DNA of 64,000 nucleotides from the NCBI GenBank assembly GCA_000151295.1, contig GG745358.1, forward strand, positions 85,730 to 149,729. The letters run 5' to 3'. Both the position numbers and the translations under genes were made by a program. This stretch comes from Allomyces macrogynus ATCC 38327 (lineage: Eukaryota; Blastocladiomycota; Blastocladiomycetes; Blastocladiales; Blastocladiaceae). Position 1 is the first letter of the stretch. The number at the start of each line of letters is the position of its first letter. Of the stretch, positions 34,101 through 44,370 are shown piece by piece. The notes under the pieces were generated by a model that did no database searches, was not told the DNA's origin, and saw only the letters and a program-made list of their open reading frames with translations.

Positions 34101-35082
34101 TACATTGGACACAAGTACGAGTCGCCCAACGACGTGCGTCCCGTGTTTGATGCCAAGGGCGTGGAGACCATCCGGCGCGACGGGTGCCCCGTGGTCGCCA
34201 AGACGATGCGGTCGTCGCTTGAGATTCTGTTCCGAACGCGCGACTTGACGCAGGTCAAGATGTATTTGACGCGGCAGTGGACCAAGATTCTCGAGAGCCG
34301 CGTGTCGATCCGCGATTTTGTGATTGCCAAGAAGGTGCGGTTGGGGACGTACAGGTGCGTTTTGCGTTGATTCTGCTTCGTCGCCGACGGTCCTGCTTAC
34401 GATCACTCGTTGCCGTTCCACTAGCGACCGCGTCCTACCACCACCCGGCGCGCACCTCGCGATGCGCAAGATTCAGCGTGATCCGCGCGCTGAGCCGCAA
34501 TACGCCGAGCGCGTTCCCTACCTCGTCGTTACCGGCGCGCCCGGCGACCGTCTGATCGACCAAGTCAAGTGCCCGACGTCGGTCCTGCGCCACCGCGAAC
34601 TGCGGCTCAACGGGCACTACTATATCCACAAGAAAATCATCCGGGCGCTAAACCGGTTGTTCAACCTCATGGGCGTCGACCCGGCCGCGTGGTACGCTGA
34701 TATGCCGAAACCAGCGGCACGTGCTGCACCATGGACCCGGTCACAGGACGCGGACGGTGGGGCCGTGCGCGCGACGATTGATCGGTATTACCGGTCAACG
34801 CGGTGCGGGGCATGTGGCGAAGTGGATGCGGTCGGCAAGTCGCCGCTGTGCCGCAAGTGTGCGGAGCGCGTGCAGCGGCGCGTCGTGCATTTGACGAGGG
34901 CGTTGGTCGAGGCCGAGGACCGGTACGCGCAGTTGGCGCGTTTGTGTGCGGATTGCGCGCAGGTGCCGGGGAGTGAGGTCGAGTGCGACGCGCTCGCGTG
35001 TGCGGTGCTGTTTGATCGTGTCAAGGCGCGGAATTGGTGGCGGAATGCGGTCGAGGGGTTGGTGGGGGTCGACGGTGTCTGA
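31181..35082 (+). pseudogene. REV3: REV3-like DNA polymerase zeta catalytic subunit, frame-disrupted and lacking the exonuclease-like domain
   Basis: The parts are unmistakable: N-terminal 'RVPIIRIFGAVKGSTHSACV HVHDCFPYL' and 'ANQHH'-type segment, 'AHESHLPYLFQFKADHGLHN', pol motif A 'VVLDFQSLYPSIMIAFNY', 'KLVRKSTLAQMLTEMLDTRV', motif C 'VVYGDTDSAF' (restored by an ordinary intron at ~33867), 'FDAKGVETIRRDGCPVVAKT', and the C-terminal Cys clusters 'CGACGEVD...CRKC' and 'CADC...C....C'. But the reading frame changes without usable introns near 31717 (VPF/KGYH), 31745, 32255, ~32790, 33490, and inside motif B at ~33716 ('LIANAT' | 'YTAASFSGRMP'). The ~300-residue exonuclease-like region expected before 'YVLVSPTKRQVAAQ' is missing; only ~80 residues separate it from the acidic linker. 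Either a decayed gene or a locally bad sequence. Confidence 0.75.
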
Positions 35083-35938
35083 TAGAGGCATAGAGTGGCC
35101 GGCAGTGCGAAGGAACTCTGAAGAATACGTTGAATGACCCGTTCACACCTGGCCGCGGCGTTGCGGCACCTGGATCAGCATGATGAGCGACTGAAAAATG
35201 ACCAGTTTGGAAGTCAACGAAACGAGTGACGGCGTCGAGGAGCTGTTCAACATCCTCCCACGAGCTTCCAGGGGCCAAAAAGAAGAAGCCGCACATTGGC
35301 TTTTGGCTGGCGGGTCGTTTGTTCTTGGCATTTGCAAACATTTTGCTCGTTTGTCGTTTACCAAATGCCCAGAGATGGGGCGCTGCTTCACGATCGGGTC
35401 ACACGGATATGCACCATTCCGCAACAGTATTTGTGAAGGTGGCAGCAGATTAAAATGGTTAGGCAGCTTGCTCAGTAGAACTGGGATGGCCTCAATCAAG
35501 ATTCAGTGGATAACCTCTCGAGCTCACTCTTGACTGGAACCCATGATTTTTTTTGCACTTTGCTCGTGCCTTGTGGGCGCTGCTTGCCGACTGAACTCTG
35601 TCGTCTATGCCGATAATGTTGACTGTGCTTGTGGAAAATGGCTTGGGCTGATTTCGTGTGCAAAAGCTGCCACAAAGTGCCTTCTGGACCTCACGACTGC
35701 CGGCCGCAACACCATAACGACCGTCATGAACCAATTTGCCGCGAATCCGTGAGCACGCGGCCCGACTGTGCGCCCCGTCGTGCTCTCTGTGCGTAATACT
35801 TCGCTCAGCTTCAGCCGCATGTGTGTGGATTGTGTACATATACCTGTTCACGTGGAAGGGGCACGAACAGCTTCCGCATGTGGAGTAAAAAGATTTGACA
35901 CTGGCACCACGCGCACACGAGATGCCAACGGGATGCAT
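35083..35938. other. 856-nt region without a recognisable gene
   Basis: Lies between the REV3 stop and the stop of the next F-box-like gene, i.e. a convergent region. It is less GC-rich than the genes. Short frames on either strand show no family features. Nothing else was seen. Confidence 0.5.
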
Positions 35939-37666
35939 TCAATACAACAGAGACCGTGGATGCGCATGCACTTCATACTCGCCGACGCACAGCACTCGAA
36001 GAAGCCGCACATTCAGTACGAGAGAGCCGTCATGGGTTGCAGCCAGCACGTCTCGATCACACTTCAAAAGGTCGCGAACCGGATCCATGGTCTTGGTGGG
36101 CCGGGTGACAATCTCCACCTCGTCGTCATTGGTGCCGTCGCAATTCTCTGGCCCAAACACTTCCATGCGCCATCCGGGGATCCGCAACTCGAGTCGGCGC
36201 GTGCTGGGTGGTAATGCGCGCGCGACGGCCTTGGTCAATTCCGCAACCGTTCCACCACCGCCCACCAGTTGCAGCATCACGGTCTGCAGCTGCGGGCATG
36301 TACGTAAGAATGCTGCAAGCGCGCGCGTTGCGCGAGGACCCACATCGGGGATCTGGAGCACCAGGTCCGTGAGCTTTGCCGATTTGAGATCGGACAAGTC
36401 GCCCAGCACGCATGCCCACGCGCTCCAAAGCTCGGGCGGTGCCACGGCCATGGCCGAACCTCCTGAAATCGAGGCAGCTTCGACGGGTTGCGTTGGCGCC
36501 ATAGCATCAGGCTGAACGTCAACGATACGCCCAAAAACCCGTAGCGACACGAGCGTTGGCGGAAGCAGCGCGATCCACTTTTGCCAGACGGCATGTGTCG
36601 CGCATTCGACAAAAAGCAGCGTCAGGTGCGTGAGATTGGCCCAGTGCACGGACGGGGTTGCATCCCACACGTCCATCATGGCCGCAGTGACAGTGAAATG
36701 AGCGAGCTGTAGACTCGTGAGCGGGAGCCGGTGCAGCGTGCGCGCAAGGTGGATGTGGTCGGTGGGCGGGATATCCAATTCCTCGTCGGCGCCGGCAGGA
36801 ATATGCCGCACGAGGCTCAGTTTTCGGAGAGCAGGGGCCACAGGTGGGTCGGTGCTGTAAAAAATGGTCAAGAGTACCAGCCACGGCTCCATGGTTTGCG
36901 CAGTGAGTGATAGATCCTCGAGAGCCGAGAGGCTGCCCACAGATGCGCGATCGCGACTGCCAGCACGGATTGCATTGGCAAGTTTGGCCAGCTGCGGCCA
37001 ATCGGAAATCAAATCCGGGCGCGTCAAATCGAGATTGAGCTTGGCAAGATTGGCGCGATGCGACGAGTGAAGCAACTTGAGAACATAGGACCCGAGATAC
37101 GACGACTTGGCCGACGCCATGCCATACACGACCAACTCGCGCAAATTCGGAACAAGAACAGTTCGTTCCCCATCCGGTCCCTCAACATATCCGTCACAAA
37201 CGGGCCCCAGGGCGCTCGACGTTGGAATCAGCGCGAGTCTGGTCACGTTGACCGTTTGCGCAAGAACAGCTACATGCCGCGAATCTGCAAATGCAGAGCC
37301 ACCGTCCTCGGCGTCCTCGAGCCCAAGAAGGTCGAGATCGCGAACCCACGCCGCATAATCCACTCCGCGGACCGCATTGTCGCGGCGCACCCACAGCGAC
37401 TGCGTCATGCGGTGGTAAGTGGCCGTCGGGTACTGGTCGTCAAAGTACCAAATCGACTTCCATAGCGTTGGGCCTACGAGGCGCACAGCAGAGCGACACG
37501 TTTGCAAAAAATTCCGCAGATCTGCAAGCGAAGTGGCGAGCCGTCGCACGACGAGCAGCAGGACCTCGGCAGGAAGCACAGAGAGCGCGCCGAGCGATCG
37601 CGCTGAGCCATGCTTGTGGGTACTCGAGACTGGGAGCCGTTTCGTTGGGTCGGTCGACGTGGACAT
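35939..37666 (-). CDS. F-box / LRR-like protein, hypothetical
   Basis: Single exon of 575 aa from ATG at 37666. An F-box-like segment lies near residues 25-75 ('LSVLPAEVLLLVVRRLATSL', 'LRNFLQTCRSAVRLVGPTLW'). Irregular leucine-rich repeats follow ('VPNLRELVVYGM', 'LSALEDLSLTAQTM', 'ALRKLSLVRHIP', 'ANLTHLTLLFVECA', 'LKSAKLTDLVLQIPDV'). The pattern suggests an SCF substrate adaptor. The frame is open upstream to about 37790 but without another ATG in frame. Same general plan as the gene at 14.5-16.4 kb. Confidence 0.6.
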   Translation of the reverse strand: MSTSTDPTKRLPVSSTHKHGSARSLGALSVLPAEVLLLVVRRLATSLADLRNFLQTCRSAVRLVGPTLWKSIWYFDDQYPTATYHRMTQSLWVRRDNAVRGVDYAAWVRDLDLLGLEDAEDGGSAFADSRHVAVLAQTVNVTRLALIPTSSALGPVCDGYVEGPDGERTVLVPNLRELVVYGMASAKSSYLGSYVLKLLHSSHRANLAKLNLDLTRPDLISDWPQLAKLANAIRAGSRDRASVGSLSALEDLSLTAQTMEPWLVLLTIFYSTDPPVAPALRKLSLVRHIPAGADEELDIPPTDHIHLARTLHRLPLTSLQLAHFTVTAAMMDVWDATPSVHWANLTHLTLLFVECATHAVWQKWIALLPPTLVSLRVFGRIVDVQPDAMAPTQPVEAASISGGSAMAVAPPELWSAWACVLGDLSDLKSAKLTDLVLQIPDVGPRATRALAAFLRTCPQLQTVMLQLVGGGGTVAELTKAVARALPPSTRRLELRIPGWRMEVFGPENCDGTNDDEVEIVTRPTKTMDPVRDLLKCDRDVLAATHDGSLVLNVRLLRVLCVGEYEVHAHPRSLLY

Positions 37667-38161
37667 GATTCTTTTCTTCGCAGGAGTGATTGCAGCAAGT
37701 GTCAAATGATGCCAGCGGCGTTGATGTAATCTGGTGAATTGGTGAAGGTGGGTGATGGTTTTGGACTGTTGCTCAATCGTGGCCGCATTCAAAACTTGAC
37801 CAGAGTTGACAACGGTGTGGACCGAATGTGAATTGAAGCCAAAGGAAGCAACACCGTCTTTCCTCGACTAGCTGCGCTAAGTAAATACGCGATCGAATTA
37901 GATAACATTGCCGCTTCATTTTTGGCTTGAGAGCCTCACTGTTGATGATGAGACATCTGACGGTTCCACGGTTCCACGGCTCCAATAACATCAATCTTCT
38001 TTGCTTTCGAATATTCGCTGCTTTGTGACTGCGGAATATCACACAACTGGCGATATCTACGGAGCTGCACAATGTTGCCATGATGCAGAGCCTCAAACTT
38101 CAGGGCAGCCCGTCATGCAGTCAGAAAATGGTGTGGAACACTAAAGTCTGCTATTTCTCTT
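37667..38161. other. intergenic region
   Basis: About 500 nt, A/T-richer, between two divergently placed F-box-like loci. No coding or RNA signal recognised. Confidence 0.4.
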
Positions 38162-39017
38162 CGTTTTCTTCGAAAATACCTCCCCGACTTGGTACTGTCG
38201 ACGCTACTCCTGTTCCTCGACATACGAGCAACCGCCCGCCTCCAGCAAACATGCCTTGTGATTGCCGCATTCCCGGCTCCCGCTCAAGACCGCGACCATT
38301 TCTGTGGTGCAATTGATTGGCCGGCCTTTCGTGCCTTAATGACGAAATCGAAACGTGTCCTGCCCAAACCGTCGGAGTTTCAGCTCTTCAAGGCGGTGCT
38401 GATGGCTGCTGGTGCTGGCGACGCCTCGGTTCTCGATGTCCTGGTATCCACTCCTCTTCCCCATTCGGTTCATTTTTGAGAAACGACGAGTGCAAGAACG
38501 GCTGGAGGTCACATTCGGGACGCTCATGAAGCGTGTTACTTGTGCTCCGCCTGGACCTGGTCGGAATGACGCGGCTCGTCTCATTTTGTCACGTATTCAA
38601 GCGACGCTCCATGACTGGTGCTGTGCCATTACAACGGGACGTGTGGGCACGCTACTCGAAACACTTGCTGACAATTTGGGCGACCCCACGTCGGCGTTAC
38701 GCGCCGGGGCTATCGCTTCGACGTTGCCGCTGGTGAATCTTTTGGTTGTGGACACGCTTTTCCAAAAAGTCGAGGCTCTCGTGGCCAAGCTCAACTCGAA
38801 TGTTTGGCTCTATGATGAATCGACGACTGGAATGCTCCCTGAATTACTCGTTGAACTCTTGCGGCAAGTGGGACAGTATTCGCTTGTCGATTCGCTCGAA
38901 GTGTGGCTCTCTGTCAAGACTGGACGACCTGCGGCTGCTTCTTACTGGCGGCCACAAGTCGGACCTTCAAGCGATATTGCAGGCTCCAGGCCAGGTGGGC
39001 GATTAAGGAAAGGATAA
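38162..39017 (+). pseudogene. short F-box-like locus in two frames, probably degenerate
   Basis: A frame from about 38162 to 38479 has an F-box-like start ('YLPDLVLSTLLLFLDIRATA', 'RLQQTCLVIAAF'). The continuation appears to move to another frame ('FEKRRVQERLEVTFGTLMKR', 'LVNLLVVDTLFQKVEALVAK') that ends at 39017. No intron was found that joins them, and no clear ATG precedes the F-box. It may be a broken relative of the neighbouring F-box-like genes, or two exons I could not connect. Confidence 0.35.
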
Positions 39018-39240
39018 GGCCATCGGCACATAAGATGCAGGGTCGCTTTGATGTCATGCATCGTGGATCGTGTCGTGTTTGTCGTTATCCTTTTGTTGGC
39101 AATGTCTTGGCCAGAAGCGCCCGCAAAACATTGTTGACGAGCTGTGACCGCCTTCTTGTGCCACGTTGGCGCGCCATACCAGACACAAAGAGCGTATCCC
39201 CAAATGCCAGAGCAAGCGTACGCAAACCCAACACCGCCCA

Positions 39241-41903
39241 TTACTTTTTCATCATGGTCAAGAACGCCTCTTGCGAAATCTCCACGTTCCCGACCATCTT
39301 CATCCGCGCCTTGCCCTTCTTCTGCTTCTCCAACAGCTTGAGTTTGCGCGTCACGTCACCACCATAACACTTGGCCGTCACGTTCTTGCGCATCGCGGCC
39401 AGCGTCTCGCGCGCCATGATCTTCCCGCCGACGGCGCACTGAATCACAATTTCGTAGAGCTGCCGGTCAAGCACGTCCTTGAGCTTGGCGACGGTCTGTC
39501 GCGCCGTCGTTTCCGCCGACGACCGGTGCTGGATCGAGGCGAGGGCGTCGACTGGCTTCGAGTTCAAGAGCACGTTGAGCTTGACCAGGTCGGCGTCTAC
39601 GTACCCGGCCTCCTCGTAGTCGAACGATGCGAACCCAGACGAAATGCTCTTGAGCCGGTCATAAAAGTCGGTCACGACCTCGGTCATGGGCAGGACGTAC
39701 TTGATCATGACGCGCGTATCGTCAATGTAGGTGAGCTCGGTCTCTTGGCCGCGGCGCGACTGTCGGTCGGGTGAGAAGGGGTGGATAGTGAGCCAAATGA
39801 ACGTTCAAGTCCGCAGCTCGCACACAACCAGCGAATCAGCGTACGTTGCACAGCTCCAAGATGGGCCCGAGGTACGCGTCGGGCGTCAGGATCGTGGCGT
39901 TGATCGTGGGCTCCTCGACATTGTCGACCTTGGTCAGCATCGGGCCCTCCGGAAACTCGGCCGGGTTGCGAATGTGGTGCACGGTCCCGTCCTTGTAGGT
40001 GACCTTGAACGGCACCGTCGGTGCCGTGCAAATCACGTTGGCCTCGTACTCTTGCTCGAGCCGTTGCCGGAACACGTCCATGTGTAGCGTGCCTATCCCG
40101 CACCCATCGTCGTCAGTCGCGCGCGATCCATGCCTCGCAAAGCCGAACTCGGAACCCGCCACGCACCGAGAAACCCGAGACGGAACCCCTGCCCCAACGA
40201 CGAACTCGTCTCCTTGGCCACGGTCACGGACGCATCATTGATGGCCAATTTCGAAATCGAGTCGTTGAGTTTCGGGAACTCGTCGGCCGAGACGGGGAAC
40301 ACGCCGCTGAAGACCATCGGTTTCGCTGGCTGGAACCCCGGCAGGGCCTCGACCTTGTTCCCGAGCAGGGAGAACGTGTCGCCGATATGCGCCTCGGATG
40401 TGGATTTCATGCCGAGAATCGCGTACCCGACCTGGCCGGGGAAGAGCACGCCCGTCGACCGCTGCTCCGGGTGCATGATGCCCACGTCGAGCACGTCGTA
40501 TTTGCGGTCCGAGTGGCACGACAGAACCTTGTCGCCTAGATGGAGGAGCAGCAAGGTCAGTCGCGTGCCGGGAGGAGAGAATAGGGGAGCGGGGTTGCAG
40601 AGGACGCACCTTTCTTGAGCCGCCCGTCGAGAATCGAAAACAGGCAAATGACGCCGAGGTACGTGTCGTACCACGAGTCGAAGAGGAGCGCGCGGAGTGG
40701 TGTCGTCGTGTCCCCCTTGGACGGCGGCGGGATGGCCTCAATCACGCGGTCGAGGATCTACGATATCAAGCGATGGTCAGTCATCAGGGCGGCTAAATGG
40801 TGTCATTGAGCCAAGTCTTACCGCATCGCAGCCAAGGCCTGTCTTGGCGCTAATCTGCAAAATGTTGTCGGTCGGCAGCTCAAACGCCGTCTCAATCTGC
40901 TTCGCGATGCGCTCCGGATCGGCCGCGGGCAAATCGACCTTGTTGAGGATCGGCACGATTTCGAGGTCCTGGCCAAAGGCGAGGTAGAAGTTGGCGACCG
41001 TTTGCGCCTGAATGCCTTGACTCGCGTCGACGAGCAGGAGCGCGCCCTGGCACGCGGACAGCGAACGCGACACTGGAGGATTCGAAGAAAGGTTGTTCAT
41101 TTTGAGCTCAAAAATCAGGTGGAGAGGTTAGAATACGGCGAAATGCATACCTTCGTATGAGAAATCGACGTGGCCGGGCGTATCAATGAGGTTGAGCAGG
41201 TACCGCTCGCCCTTGTAGGTGTGGAACATGGACACGGTCTACTAGCCCGACGACGAAGCGCAATCAGCCTTTATTGCCACCGCGAAATGAAACAGTCGAG
41301 TATCGAGTCTAGTTACCTGCGCCTTCACCGTGATACCGCGCTCGCGCTCGACCTTGAGCTTGTCGAGCACCTGCTTGTTGGTCCGGTCCTTGCGAATCGT
41401 GCCGGTAATCTCGAGCAGTCGATCGGCGAGCGTACTCTTGCCATGGTCTGATCCACGCTCAAGAATCAGAATCACAATCAAGTGCTCCGATATCGTGGTG
41501 GGGTGCGGGCCCATACCAATGTGCGCAATAATCGAAAAGTTGCGAATGCGTTCCGGAAGGAAATTTGCGAGCTACGAACAACGAACGGTGCCGCAAAGGA
41601 GAATCAGGTCCGGCCGATCCCAAATTTGTGGTTGCAAATTGATCGTCAAAGTACGTTGATGTCGAGCTCCTCGGCACGGCCTGTCGAATAGTTGCGTGTC
41701 GAAGCAAGGTGGAGAGCATTGGAGACTGTTGCCGGCGTCGCAGCGAGCGATTGGAAGTGGCGGGCAGCAAATGATTTGGGGCGACTTGATGGGTTGCAGC
41801 GAGCCGACCAGCCGGCAGCCGGGCGAGCGAACAAGGGCCACGGCCGGTTCACGGCACACTGGGCTGATATATGACTTGCAGCGAGTCGTCGCGCCGTCGC
41901 CAT
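39241..41903 (-). CDS. GUF1: mitochondrial elongation factor 4 (GUF1/LepA) GTPase
   Basis: Nine exons keep one frame: 41655..41903, 41517..41571, 41317..41447, 41151..41238, 40822..41072, 40610..40757, 40167..40535, 39845..40092, 39241..39759; 685 aa. The start '[20 protein letters not shown]' is a mitochondrial presequence. GTPase motifs: 'IIAHIDHGKSTL' (G1), '[13 protein letters not shown]' (G2), '[16 protein letters not shown]' (G3), '[16 protein letters not shown]' (G4), '[15 protein letters not shown]' (G5). LepA-specific parts follow: '[20 protein letters not shown]', '[20 protein letters not shown]', '[20 protein letters not shown]' and a Lys-rich end ('[20 protein letters not shown]'). 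Known role: back-translocase acting on stalled mitochondrial ribosomes. All introns are 64-85 nt. Confidence 0.95.
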
Positions 41904-42223
41904 GGTGTTCCAAGCTGATCAAAAGGACGAGAAAATCAATCGCACAATGTGGGCAGAGTGGGCGGGCGCCAAGCGGCAGCAAATATCAAATTGTTGATGA
42001 TTGTGCTCAACAACGGGTCAGGTGACGCCATCAACACTGGACCGGCAGTGCTCCGCCACCATCCAATTTGCTGTGTTCATCGTCAACCTTGACGGCGTTG
42101 CCCGTGTTCACAGCAACGAGCGACGAGCTGTAGGAGTTTGTGCAGACCGCGACCCGAGCCGATTGCTGCAAGTCCGATTTTCGAGCCGGCACTGCTCCGC
42201 CACCCTTCTTCCACGAACCAACG
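41904..42223. promoter_or_regulatory. divergent promoter between GUF1 and RRB1
   Basis: 320 nt separate the two ATGs. Both genes serve ribosome function (mitochondrial translation, cytosolic ribosome assembly), so a shared promoter is plausible, but I see no named motif. Confidence 0.5.
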
Positions 42224-43965
42224 ATGGCCGGAAAAAAGCGCAGCCAAACGGAGCACGCGGCCGACGCGGCCGCCAAGGCGCGTGCCATTGAGAATGCGGA
42301 AGGCCAGGCCGTCAAGCCGTCGGCGGCCCCGAGCGACGCCATGGACGTTGATCACGACGTGGAAATGGGCGAGTTTGAGGACCCTTTCGAGGACGAGTAC
42401 GAAGAGGATGAGGAAGTGGTCGATGGCGACGATGGTGCGTGATGGTCGCCTCCGAAATGAATGAGCAACCGGAAGCGAATGCCACAGCGGGAAACCAACC
42501 GGCTCGGTTTATTTTTATTTTTATTTTTATTTTTATTTTGCGACCAACAGAGAACATGGACTACGTCGACGAGGACGAGGACGAAGCGGCCGACGACAAC
42601 GTGCGCGTCTACCTGCCAGGCCAGCCGCTGGCCGAGGGCGAGGAGCTCGAGGTCGACAACTCGGCGTACGAGATGCTCCACCGGCTCAATGTCAAGTGGC
42701 CGTGCCTGTCGTTTGATATCTTGCGCGACCAGCTCGGCTTGGAGCGCACCAAGTTCCCGCACACGACCTACTTGGTCGCCGGGTCGCAGGCCGACCAGGC
42801 CGACAAGAACGAGCTGTTCATCATGAAGATGTCGCAGCTGTGCAAGACCAAGTACGACGATGGTGCGTACAGTGTGCAGCTCGTTGATCCATTCCCGCGA
42901 CGTGTGCTGACGCCGCTGAATGATTCTTCTCCAGACGAGGACTCGGGCAACGAGTCGGACGACGACATTGAGGAGGACCCAATTCTCGAGCACCGCAGTG
43001 TGCGTGTGCGCGGCGGCATCAATCGCGTTCGCGTCATGCCCTCGGCCAACCCGGCCACGCAGATTGTCGCCGCATGGAACGAGATGGGCCACGTCGACGT
43101 TTACGACCTGTCGCAGCACGTGCGCGCCCTGGATACACCCGGTGTCGTGGTGAGTGCCGATCACGCACCATTGCACAAGATTTCGCACAAGGACGAAGGG
43201 TTTGCCATGGACTGGTCGTCCAAGGTCGAGGGCCAGTGCGTATTCTCGGTCTCTTGGAGCACATGCCGGTATTGAAACTGACTTCGTATATTTGCGCTCA
43301 CCAGGCTTTTGACGGGCGACTGCTCCAAGATGATTAAGCTCTCGGTCGCGTCGCCGACGGGGTTCAACACGACCATGGCGTTTGCGGCGCACAAGAAGTC
43401 GGTCGAGGACCTGCAGTGGTCGCCGTCCGAGGCGACCGTGTTTGCGTCGAGTTCCGCCGACGGCACCGTCAAGATTTTCGATACGCGCATGGGCTCGAAG
43501 CCCGGGATTTCAGCGACCGTCGCCGACTGCGACGTGAACGTGATTTCCTGGAACCGGTTGACGCCCTTCCTGCTCGCCTCGGGCCACGACGACGGGTCGT
43601 TTGCCGTCTGGGACTTGCGCGAGTTTGCACGCGCGAGCAACAAGGCTAATGTGCGGTGCGCGCCGGCGGCGCAGTTTGCGTGGCACCGCGCGCCCGTCAC
43701 GTCGATCGAGTGGCACACGCACGAGGAGTCGATGTTGGCGGTGGCCGGCGACGATAACCAAGTGACGCTCTGGGACCTGAGTACGGAAAAGGACGATGCA
43801 GCCGACGCCAAGGACTTGGACGGGCAGGCCGTGCCGCCACAGCTGCTCTTCATTCACATGGGCCAGGAGTACGTCAAGGAAGTGCACTGGCACCAGCAGA
43901 TTCCGGGGTGCCTCGTCACGACGGCCGCGTCCGGATTCAATGTGTTCAAGACAATCAACTCGTAA
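42224..43965 (+). CDS. RRB1: RRB1/GRWD1, WD-repeat ribosome-assembly chaperone for Rpl3
   Basis: Four exons (42224..42434, 42551..42862, 42935..43235, 43305..43965) give 494 aa. The N-terminus is acidic ('EFEDPFEDEYEEDEE', 'DYVDEDEDEAADD'). Then 'VYLPGQPLAEGEELEVDNSA' and 'YEMLHRLNVKWPCLSFDIL' mark the CAF-assembly N-terminal signature shared with RBBP4-type histone chaperones. WD repeats follow: 'KDEGFAMDWSSKVEGQLL', 'SVEDLQWSPSEATVFASSSA', 'GTVKIFDTR', 'VTSIEWHTHEESMLAVAGDD', 'QVTLWDLSTEKD'. The conserved ending 'GQEYVKEVHWHQQIPG' is present. Rrb1 escorts ribosomal protein uL3 in the nucleus. Confidence 0.94.
42508..42539 (+). repeat. ATTTTT hexamer repeat in RRB1 intron 1
   Basis: Five consecutive ATTTTT-type units form the polypyrimidine part of the 116-nt first intron of RRB1, just before the acceptor AACAG. 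Confidence 0.85.
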
Positions 43966-44370
43966 GCGGGTACAGGTGTCGGTTCGTGTGTGAGGTCGTG
44001 TTGGGTCGAGTTGAATTGGTCGTCGTTCGGAGTGTTTTTGTGGTCTTTTCGTTCGTGTTTGCGTTTGCGCGCTGGATTGTGACGAGCTCGGGGCTCGTGG
44101 CCGTGTCGTATCGTTCTCCCAGAACACTGTATTATTTGCAAGGGCCCTTTTATCGCGGCCACCGATGGTTCGCGGGCGCGGCGTCAGGCAGCATCAGGAG
44201 CCTGCGATCGCGACGTCGGCGTGGGAGACGCGACAAGCCGACCTCGACCCCGACTGCTCGAACACGTACTCTCTCTGATCAGGCGCACGCGCGTCCCTGT
44301 CGGCTTCCGTAACGGCCCAATGACTACGACGCTCCTCCAGCACGCACACAGCACCGCTCGCACGCACCAT
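43966..44370. other. intergenic region
   Basis: 405 nt after the RRB1 stop, G/T-rich at first. Nothing recognisable besides the likely 3' UTR. Confidence 0.4.
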
